From: Chitinophaga pinensis
GTDB lineage: Bacteria > Pseudomonadota > Gammaproteobacteria > Burkholderiales > Burkholderiaceae_C
DNA: 64,000 bases
Direction of reading: 5' to 3'
Assembly (NCBI GenBank): GCA_943326015.2
Contig: CALPRQ020000009.1
Location: 1 to 64,000 of the forward strand
Shown piece by piece: positions 58,022-64,000 of the stretch. A program made the translations under genes and the position numbers. Numbering within the stretch: the stretch's first letter is position 1; the number at the start of each line of letters is the position of its first letter. The notes below the pieces were generated by a model, which saw nothing but the letters and a program-made list of their open reading frames with translations, did not search any database and was not told the origin of the DNA.

Positions 58022-59815
58022 ATGCAGATCGACCAGAAAACTGTCCCATCAGCCGCCATCCAGGTCTGGAAAACAAGCCTCGGGCAAGCCGGCCCGGCAG
58101 CCATCAAGACCTTGGCAGCACAGGACAACCGGCTCACTGCGGGCTTTCGTCCCGGAAAAATCGACCCCTCGGTAGCCAGGAAGCGCCTGCAAGCCGCGCT
58201 GGAACAGCATCAGGAACTGCCCGAGTCCTATCTGGCATTGCTGCGCGGCTGCACTCTGGCCAATCCCCTGGTGCTGGTGCTGTCCGAGGAGGCCCTGGCG
58301 ACAGGACGGCAAGCGCTTTGTCGCTGCTACGGAGGCACAGAGCTGTCAGCGGCCATGCTGCTCGATGCACGCGAGGCCGTGCGGCGCATGGGTTTCGAGT
58401 GGCTGCAAGCCCCAGTTGAGACAGGATCGGCCGCAGACCGGCAGGAGGCGGCACGGGAGTTGGCCAACCTGTTCCGGCCTTTTCTTGAGCAGATGCAGTT
58501 GCTGCCGGCCACCCAGCCCGGAGACCCTGCGCCAGCCCTAGCCACCGCATCAGCCCCTGCAGCGGGCGACAGCCGAGCGCGCCCCCGGTCAGTCAAGGAG
58601 CGCGAACTCCTGCTGGCCTTGCGCGCCAAGGACAAGGAAGCCAAGCGCTACCGGCGCGACTGGCAGGCGGCCCACGAGGAACGCCTGCGACTGCGACAGG
58701 CCGGCGAATCGGCCCAGGCCGTGCAGGCGAACGCTCAGGCACGCATCACAGAGCTGACGACGCAACTGGCGCGGTGGGAAACCCACTTCGAAGGCCGTGT
58801 TGCCGAACGGGTCGATGCGCTGCTTGATGCTCGCTTGCTGCCCTGGCTGCGCCCCGCCGAGCAACTGGTGCAGGCGGTGGAGCTGAACGCCTCCGCCTCC
58901 TGGCTGGAACAGGCACAGGCGTTGCTGGAACGGCAGGCGGCCCAGGACCTGCGTTACGGCCTGCGCTCTCGGCTTCAGTCCGAGTTGCAGGCCTGCCAGG
59001 CCATACGGCTCAAGCTAGAGCAAGCACAACGCGATGCCCTGCGCCCATTGCCCGAGCTGGCCTCGATGGCAACCCGCATCGCCGAACATGGCCGCGCCAT
59101 CGAGGACAAGCTGGGCCAGTCGACCACGACGCCACTCGCCACGACCCCAGGCCTGCAGCGGCTGTCGCAGTCGTTGCAAGGCGCAGACACGCTCGATCAG
59201 GTCAGTGCCGTGCGACACGCGCTGCAAGCCAGCGAGGCGCAGGGCTGGCTCGACGAGGCGGAACTGGCGCAGGCTTACCGGCTGGTCGAACTGGCCAGTT
59301 CCCGCTGCTACGCGCTGGCCGGGACCGCCCAGGGCTGGTCGCAGGGACGGCTGACGCACCAGGACCTGCCGCTGCATGCCTTGCAGGCCGAGTTGGCGCA
59401 GGGTCGCCCCTGTACCGTGGTAGTCGATGGCCACAACATGCTCTACACCCAGCCGGGATTGTTCCGCGCCTGGTTCGACGAGCAAGGCCAGCCGGGACAG
59501 CGGGCGCGCCAGCGACTGATCGACCAGTTACTGGATCTGCTCAAGCGCCAACCAGGGCTGCGGGTAAATCTGTGGTTCGATGGCGATACCTTGCACGACT
59601 ACACGCCGGGACCCCATTTGCGGGTGCATTACTCGGGGGGAACAGGTACCGACCGAGCCGATCAGCACATCGTGGCCTATCTGCGGCATCTGAAGCAGAG
59701 CACGCCGACCCAGCTGCGGGCCGTGGTCACGGCCGACCGCAGCGAGGCCAGCCAGGCCAAACAGACCGGTGCACTGGTTCTAGCTCCGCAGGAGCTGGGA
59801 CTGTGGCTGCGCTGA
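58022..59815 (+). CDS. coiled-coil protein with C-terminal NYN/PIN-like RNase domain
   Basis: A 597-residue protein. Residues 1-160 are helical and unrecognised. Residues 185-345 are charged and helical with coiled-coil character (RAKDKEAKRYRRDWQAAHEERLRLRQ). The last 140 form a YacP-like NYN domain. Its acidic residues are D469 in VVVDGHNML, D544 and D547 in GTDRADQHIV, and D572 in VVTADRSE. NYN domains cut RNA. A good AAGG lies five bases before the ATG. It is divergent from the WYL operon and shares its intergenic operator, and it converges with the PD-(D/E)XK gene 10 bp later. Confidence 0.8.
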   Translation: MQIDQKTVPSAAIQVWKTSLGQAGPAAIKTLAAQDNRLTAGFRPGKIDPSVARKRLQAALEQHQELPESYLALLRGCTLANPLVLVLSEEALATGRQALCRCYGGTELSAAMLLDAREAVRRMGFEWLQAPVETGSAADRQEAARELANLFRPFLEQMQLLPATQPGDPAPALATASAPAAGDSRARPRSVKERELLLALRAKDKEAKRYRRDWQAAHEERLRLRQAGESAQAVQANAQARITELTTQLARWETHFEGRVAERVDALLDARLLPWLRPAEQLVQAVELNASASWLEQAQALLERQAAQDLRYGLRSRLQSELQACQAIRLKLEQAQRDALRPLPELASMATRIAEHGRAIEDKLGQSTTTPLATTPGLQRLSQSLQGADTLDQVSAVRHALQASEAQGWLDEAELAQAYRLVELASSRCYALAGTAQGWSQGRLTHQDLPLHALQAELAQGRPCTVVVDGHNMLYTQPGLFRAWFDEQGQPGQRARQRLIDQLLDLLKRQPGLRVNLWFDGDTLHDYTPGPHLRVHYSGGTGTDRADQHIVAYLRHLKQSTPTQLRAVVTADRSEASQAKQTGALVLAPQELGLWLR

Positions 59816-59825
59816 TGAACTTTGT

Positions 59826-60476
59826 TCAGAACTGAGACTCTGCGTAAGCCGCGACGGCCTCGGTCTCCGCCGGGGGACCGTAGCGGGAGATCATCTGCTC
59901 CACCCCTTGCGCATCGACCAGCCACAGCCACTTACTGAAACGGCCTGGGTCCAGCGACCAGTCGAGGCCATGCACGATGCCGTACTCTCCCGAATTCTTC
60001 AGGTGTTCCACGGTTCCCTGGGCCGGGGCGGCAAACTCGGGGCTGAGCTCGCTGCAGTCGAACAGGACCAGCATGCCGGAGAACCGGTCACGGGTCTGGT
60101 CGAGCAAGCTCAGGTTCTCGTCGAGCTGTTTCCTGCCCTTCCTGATGCTGGCCGGTGACGTGCTGGCCTTGACCTCCAGCAACATCGACCCCTGGTCGAG
60201 CTTGAAGATCCCGTCCGTTTCCTTGTGCTTGCGGGCGTAGTGGCCGTAGACATTCAGTTCCTCCCAGGAAATGATGTTGCGGCTGTCCTGCTCATGCTGC
60301 TGCGCGATGATGCGGCAGGCCACCTGCTCGGCCCAGGCGGTGACATGGCGACGGGTATCCACCTCCTTCTCGCCCGACTCGATGCGCCGGAGGGTCGCGT
60401 GGTAGGCACAGCGCTCCCGGTAGGAGCGGTTGTCCTTCGAGGACAGGCGGACGTTTCTGATTCTGAGCTTGGACAT
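59826..60476 (-). CDS. PD-(D/E)XK-like protein, candidate nuclease
   Basis: A 216-residue protein from the ATG at 60476 (MSKLRIRNVRLSS). A nuclease-like core is seen: D88 in ETDGIFKLDQG, followed by E101-V-K103 in MLLEVKAST, the spacing of PD-(D/E)XK enzymes. The rest is unrecognised. No membrane or signal segment is seen. It has the second copy of the WYL operator 45 bp before its start, so it seems co-controlled with the dynamin operon. Confidence 0.62.
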   Translation of the reverse strand: MSKLRIRNVRLSSKDNRSYRERCAYHATLRRIESGEKEVDTRRHVTAWAEQVACRIIAQQHEQDSRNIISWEELNVYGHYARKHKETDGIFKLDQGSMLLEVKASTSPASIRKGRKQLDENLSLLDQTRDRFSGMLVLFDCSELSPEFAAPAQGTVEHLKNSGEYGIVHGLDWSLDPGRFSKWLWLVDAQGVEQMISRYGPPAETEAVAAYAESQF

Positions 60477-60520
60477 GGAAGGCTTCCGTGATGAATCCTG
60501 CAACCATGTTACGAAAGGCG

Positions 60521-60539
60521 AACGACAGGTGATGTCGTT
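60521..60539. promoter_or_regulatory. putative WYL operator, copy 2
   Basis: AACGACA-N5-TGTCGTT, identical in both arms to the copy at 57927-57945, with matching flanks. It lies 45 bp before the PD-(D/E)XK gene; copy 1 lies 46 bp before the WYL gene. A TAACAT -10-like box follows it toward the gene, as TAAGAT does at copy 1. Confidence 0.8.
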
Positions 60540-60606
60540 TTCACGGAAGTCGCCAGATTTTTTCCAGAAGCTACTGCCCGCCCGAGACAGGCTCAGGGCC
60601 TGAACC

Positions 60607-60927
60607 TCAGTGGAGCCAGAAGGTCGAGTGGATCAGCCACTGGTAGCCGTAGCCCGTCGCGACCACGACGGCACCGAACAGCAGCACGAACAGCGCCAGT
60701 CGCGCGACGATGCGGCCCGCCTTGGCAGATCCGGTGACCGCGTCCGGCGCTACCGGCAGCAGCCGGTTCACCAGCCAGCGGATGCCAAGCAGCACCAGGA
60801 TCAGGTCGACCAGCAGCGCGACCGGTATGCCCACCACGGAGGCGATACCGACCGCGTTGATGCCGATGACCAAGGTCCACAGCAGCAGCTTGTTGCCCAG
60901 CAGGTCGGACAGGGATTTGGCAGTCAT
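60607..60927 (-). CDS. small membrane protein of unknown function
   Basis: A 106-residue protein from the ATG at 60927 (MTAKSLSDLLGNKLL), with GAGGA ten bases before; an upstream start at 60963 is possible. It has three hydrophobic segments: LLLWTLVIGINAVGIASVVG, PVALLVDLILVLLGIRWLV and IVARLALFVLLFGAVVVATGYGYQW. No family is recognised. It is 62 bp downstream of metC on the same strand. Confidence 0.75.
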   Translation of the reverse strand: MTAKSLSDLLGNKLLLWTLVIGINAVGIASVVGIPVALLVDLILVLLGIRWLVNRLLPVAPDAVTGSAKAGRIVARLALFVLLFGAVVVATGYGYQWLIHSTFWLH

Positions 60928-60988
60928 GGCAGGTTGTTCCTCTTGCAGGGTGAGGCCGCTCACGCGCGGCGGGGCAACGACTGAATTC

Positions 60989-62209
60989 TCAGGCGTTCAG
61001 CGCGCGCAGGGCTTGCGCCAGATCAGCACGCAAGTCTTCAACTGCTTCCAGACCGACCGCGAAGCGCACCGGACCGTGGACATGCGGCCAGTCGCGCCCG
61101 CGCATCTCGGCCTTTTCATAGGGCACGCACAGGCTGACCGGGCCAGCCCAGCTGTAGCCGAGTCGGAACAGCTTGAGCGCATCACAGAAGGCCACCACGC
61201 GCTCGGGCGCCACGCCATCATCGAACACGACGCTAAACAGGCTGGCCGCGCCGCTCGCGTCGCGCTGCCAGGTTTCGTGCCCGGGCGAACCCGACAGCGC
61301 CGGATGCAGCACCCGCAAGACGCCGGGCTGCGACTGCATCCAACCGGCCAGCTCGCGCGCGGCGGCGTCCTGCGCGGCATAGCGCAGCGCGATCGAGGGC
61401 AGGCCGCGCAGCACCAGTTCGGCGTCGTTGGCGCCAACGCCCAGGCCGAGGCGCATGTGAGTCAGCAGCAGCTCGCGGTGCATGGCCAGGTCGCGCGTGA
61501 CGACCGAGCCCATCAGCACATCGGCGCCACCACTGGGGTATTTGGTCAGCGCCTGCAGCACGACATCGGCGCCCAGGTCGAAGCCGCAGAACGCCACGCC
61601 CGCGCCCCAGGTGTTGTCGAGCACGCTCACGATCGGACGCGCCCGGCCCGGATTGGCGGCGCGCACCAGGGCTGTCAGCGCCGGTAGATCAGGAAATTCG
61701 AGCGTGACCGAACCGGCTGCCTCCAGCCAGACCAGGCGGGTCTTGTCGCTGATGCGGGCGGCCAGGTCGGCCGGGTCCATCGGGTCGTAGTAGCGCGCCT
61801 GGATGCCCCAGCCCGCCAGCTCGACCGAGGCGAAGGACTTGTTGGGGCCATAGGCGTTGTGCGGGATCAGCAGCTCGTCGCCAGCACGCAGCAAGGCCAT
61901 GTCCACCAGCGCGATCGCGGCCAGCCCGCTGGGCGCCAGCACGCAATGGGTGCCGCCTTCGAGGGTGGCGATGCGCTCCTCCAGCGTGAAGGTGGTCGGC
62001 GTGCCGTGCAGGCCGTAGGTGTAGGCCGACTTGTCCTTCCAGTCGCGCGAGCGCATGGCCGCCACACTGGGAAAGAACACGGTCGAGGCCTTGTGCACGC
62101 CGGGGGCCGGGACCTCGAAATCAGCTGGTGGTCGGTAAGTGTGGTGGATCAGCGCGGTCGGCTGCGACAGCGCGGGGGTCAGGGCATCGGTGACTTTAGG
62201 ATCAGGCAT
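60989..62209 (-). CDS. metC: cystathionine beta-lyase-like PLP enzyme
   Basis: A 406-residue enzyme of the Cys/Met metabolism PLP family. The PLP lysine is K223 in LQALTKYPSGGADVLMG. Other blocks: YGLHGTPTTFTLEERIATLEGGTHCVLAPSGLAAI, PHNAYGPNKSF and LVWLEAAGSVTLEFPDLPALT. The YGL..TPT form and the end (LRVLHPALSGSPGHETW, LFRLGYSWAGPVSLC) match proteobacterial MetC, which splits cystathionine to homocysteine. Its start overlaps the stop of the upstream AAA gene by 8 bp. Confidence 0.93.
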   Translation of the reverse strand: MPDPKVTDALTPALSQPTALIHHTYRPPADFEVPAPGVHKASTVFFPSVAAMRSRDWKDKSAYTYGLHGTPTTFTLEERIATLEGGTHCVLAPSGLAAIALVDMALLRAGDELLIPHNAYGPNKSFASVELAGWGIQARYYDPMDPADLAARISDKTRLVWLEAAGSVTLEFPDLPALTALVRAANPGRARPIVSVLDNTWGAGVAFCGFDLGADVVLQALTKYPSGGADVLMGSVVTRDLAMHRELLLTHMRLGLGVGANDAELVLRGLPSIALRYAAQDAAARELAGWMQSQPGVLRVLHPALSGSPGHETWQRDASGAASLFSVVFDDGVAPERVVAFCDALKLFRLGYSWAGPVSLCVPYEKAEMRGRDWPHVHGPVRFAVGLEAVEDLRADLAQALRALNA

Positions 62210-63764
62210 GCCCGGATGGTAGCGTTTCCACCTCGAAGCCGACCACGCTGCGCCGCTCCTTGCTGAACTCGACCCCGATCAGGTGGATGGGCTCGCCGCG
62301 CGCGCGGTACTTGTCGGCATAGGCACGCTCCTTGATCTGCCGCAGCGCCCGGCCGTCGGGCACCAGCTCGACCACCTTGAACTCGAACAGCCAGACCTGG
62401 GCGTCGAACAGCACCGTCATGTCGATGCGGCCCCGGTTGGTCACATCCTCCAGCCGGATGTCCAGCCCCAGCGCGGCGAAGTGGCTGTAGAAGATGCTCG
62501 CGTAGTAGCCCTCGAACTGCGCCACCGGCGAATTGCGGTACCAGTCATGCGGAATGCTGGCGAAGAAGGCGGTGAACAGCGCCTGCAGGCCGGCAAAGTC
62601 CCTGGCCTGCAGCAGGCGGTAGAGCTGGCTGACCTGGACGCCCGGCACCGAAGGGTCGCCGCTCAGGCGCTGCAGCAGGCTTTCGTTGAGGCTGGCCTGC
62701 ACTTCCAGATTCGGATACTTAAGCGTGAACTCGGCCCGACCGGGAATGCGCCAGACGCTGCCCACGGTCAGATAGCCGGTCTGGAACAGCAGCGCCTCGG
62801 TGGTCATCTGCTCGACGTCGAACGTGCCCAGCAGGTTCTCCTGCGCCACGAAGGCCTGCAGTTGCGGTGTGAACACGCCACGCTGCGTCAGCACGTCGAT
62901 CAGGAAGGTTGGCGTGCCGGTCTCGAACCAGTAAGGATGGAACTCGCGCTTGTCGAACAGCAGCAGCAGGTCGAACGGGTTGTAGACACTCTGTCCGGTC
63001 CAGTTGTAGCCGTTGTACCAGGTGCGGATCTGCGCCCGATCCAGGCCCAGCAGTTCCGGGGCGAACACCGTATCGACATCCTCGTCGGTGTAGCCGCAGA
63101 TCGCCGAGTAGCGCACATCGACGGTGATGTCCTTGAGATTGTTCAAGCCTGAAAACAGGCTGACCTTGCTGAACTTGCTCACGCCGGTCAGCATCGCGAA
63201 CTGGATATGCGCGTCCTGCCCCTTGATGACCGAATACAGGTCCCGCAGCCCATCGCGCATCTGACGCGCGATTGCCGGCTCGGTGATGTTGTCGAGTATC
63301 GGCTTGTCGTACTCATCGACCAGCACTACCGCGCGCTGGCCGTGGCGCGCCCTGGCCTGGCGGATCAGCTCGCCGAACTGGCCCGGCACGTCCAGGTCCG
63401 GTGGGAAGGTCACGCCCAGGCGCTCGGCGTTCTGGCGCAGGTTGTCGAGGATGCGCTGCTGCAGCCGTTCGGCGCTGTGCAGCACGCCGTCGGCAAAGCT
63501 GATGCGGATGACGGGATAACTGCTGGACCAGTCCCAGTTGGCCTCGGCGTGCAGGCCGTCGAACAATGGGCGGTTGCCCTCGAACAGCTCGGCCAGCGTG
63601 TCGATCAGCAGGCTCTTGCCAAAGCGGCGCGGCCGGCTCAGGAAATAGAACGAGCCTTCCCGCACCAGTCGCAACAGCAACGGCGTCTTGTCGACGTAGT
63701 AGCAGCCCTCGCCACGCAGCTTGGCGAAGGTCTGGATGCCGATCGGGAGCTTGCGGCGCTTCAT
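62202..63764 (-). CDS. AAA-ATPase-like protein with C-terminal PD-(D/E)XK domain
   Basis: A 520-residue protein of the common AAA-ATPase_like + PDDEXK_9 type. N-terminal: LPIGIQTFAKLRGEGCYYVDKTPLLLRLVREGSFYFLSRPRRFGKSLLIDTLAELFEG with GKS at 49-51 (a degenerate P-loop), and Walker B VVLVDEYDKPIL near 150. C-terminal nuclease fold: D448 in GRIDMTVLF and E461-F-K463. The family is widespread, often multi-copy, and of unknown function; a mobile or defence role is suspected. The stop lies inside the metC start region. Confidence 0.9.
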   Translation of the reverse strand: MKRRKLPIGIQTFAKLRGEGCYYVDKTPLLLRLVREGSFYFLSRPRRFGKSLLIDTLAELFEGNRPLFDGLHAEANWDWSSSYPVIRISFADGVLHSAERLQQRILDNLRQNAERLGVTFPPDLDVPGQFGELIRQARARHGQRAVVLVDEYDKPILDNITEPAIARQMRDGLRDLYSVIKGQDAHIQFAMLTGVSKFSKVSLFSGLNNLKDITVDVRYSAICGYTDEDVDTVFAPELLGLDRAQIRTWYNGYNWTGQSVYNPFDLLLLFDKREFHPYWFETGTPTFLIDVLTQRGVFTPQLQAFVAQENLLGTFDVEQMTTEALLFQTGYLTVGSVWRIPGRAEFTLKYPNLEVQASLNESLLQRLSGDPSVPGVQVSQLYRLLQARDFAGLQALFTAFFASIPHDWYRNSPVAQFEGYYASIFYSHFAALGLDIRLEDVTNRGRIDMTVLFDAQVWLFEFKVVELVPDGRALRQIKERAYADKYRARGEPIHLIGVEFSKERRSVVGFEVETLPSGHA

Positions 63765-63797
63765 TCCCTTTCTTTCCGGGACGGGTACAGCCCCGCC

Positions 63798-64000
63798 TCA
63801 AGGCTGCCGCGCCAGCAGCTCCTGCGGCCGCAGGCTGTCGTAGCTCTCGAAAGGCTGGTGGATCCAGGGATTGGTCGCCAGGAACTCGACCGTGTAATCG
63901 GGCTGGAACACCGAGCAGGCCTTGGTCCAGATCACGGCGCTGCGCAGCTCGGTGATGGGCGGGTAGCTGTTGCGCAACTGGTCGACCACCGCGCGCAGCG
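63798..64000 (-). CDS. partial gene, 3' end only
   Basis: The stop is at 63798 and the frame is open to the window edge, so only the last 67 or so residues are seen (VDQLRNSYPPITELRSAVIW...SYDSLRPQELLARQP). A GTG at 63989 is probably internal. No family could be recognised from this end. It lies 33 bp upstream of the AAA gene on the same strand. Confidence 0.55.
   Translation of the reverse strand, partial: LRAVVDQLRNSYPPITELRSAVIWTKACSVFQPDYTVEFLATNPWIHQPFESYDSLRPQELLARQP

Noticed and set aside
47745-60606. An integrative element with att sites around the dynamin region
   Set aside because: No integrase, transposase, tRNA or flanking direct repeat was seen; transfer is suggested only by base composition.

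Overview
The window is about two-thirds G+C and reads as the chromosome of a betaproteobacterium of the order Burkholderiales. This placement is an inference. It rests on the exbB-exbD-lpxK-Trm112-kdsB-adk string, a monomeric NADP isocitrate dehydrogenase, a leucine-degradation (liu) cluster with an AMP-ligase and an AraC regulator, a Bug-type tricarboxylate receptor, and a surE-pcm-nlpD-rlmD string without rpoS. No rRNA, tRNA, CRISPR array, integrase or transposase gene was seen.

Layout. 1-9.3 kb: cysQ, hrpA (which carries a small palindromic repeat inside its coding sequence), argA, and a secreted C45-type hydrolase with an unusual C-terminal extension. 9.3-14.6 kb: ahpF/ahpC peroxide defence, divergent tonB-exbB-exbD, and a Bax-inhibitor-1 family membrane protein. 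14.7-25.4 kb: rlmD, nlpD-like, pcm, surE, a two-Cache/PAS histidine kinase, icd, a DUF192 protein and sodB. 25.5-29.6 kb: a second ExbB/ExbD pair leading into lpxK, a Trm112-like gene, kdsB and adk. 29.6-39.2 kb: leucine/isovalerate catabolism (liuE, liuD, liuC, liuB, an acyl-CoA ligase and liuA) with an AraC regulator, and two matching 25-bp sites before the ligase and liuA. 39.5-47.7 kb: Bug receptor, a small strongly promoted gene, asparaginase, a YdjM-like membrane protein, a FabG-like SDR, a split chromate transporter, a lipoprotein, rlmB, an orphan ABC ATPase, tesA and creA.

47.77-60.54 kb is the accessory part and the main find. A leftward run of eight tightly packed genes starts with a WYL-domain regulator. 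It continues with two long dynamin-like GTPases, a LOTUS/OST-HTH-like coiled-coil protein, a paralogous coiled-coil protein ending in a zinc ribbon, a protein with an isoprenoid-synthase-like DDxxD motif, a third dynamin-like GTPase, and an AT-rich small GTPase with a hydrophobic C-terminal segment. Divergent from the regulator is a coiled-coil/NYN RNase-like gene, and convergent with that is a small PD-(D/E)XK-like protein. An identical inverted repeat, AACGACA-N5-TGTCGTT, lies in the WYL/NYN intergenic region and upstream of the PD-(D/E)XK gene. This ties the three transcription units into one candidate regulon. By analogy with WYL-controlled defence loci (BrxR/CapW) and dynamin-based defence (Eleos/LeoABC), this could be a composite anti-phage or membrane-stress system. 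Its function is inferred, not shown.

60.6-64 kb: a small membrane protein, a cystathionine beta-lyase-like enzyme overlapped by an AAA-ATPase/PD-(D/E)XK gene, and the 3' end of a gene that runs off the window.
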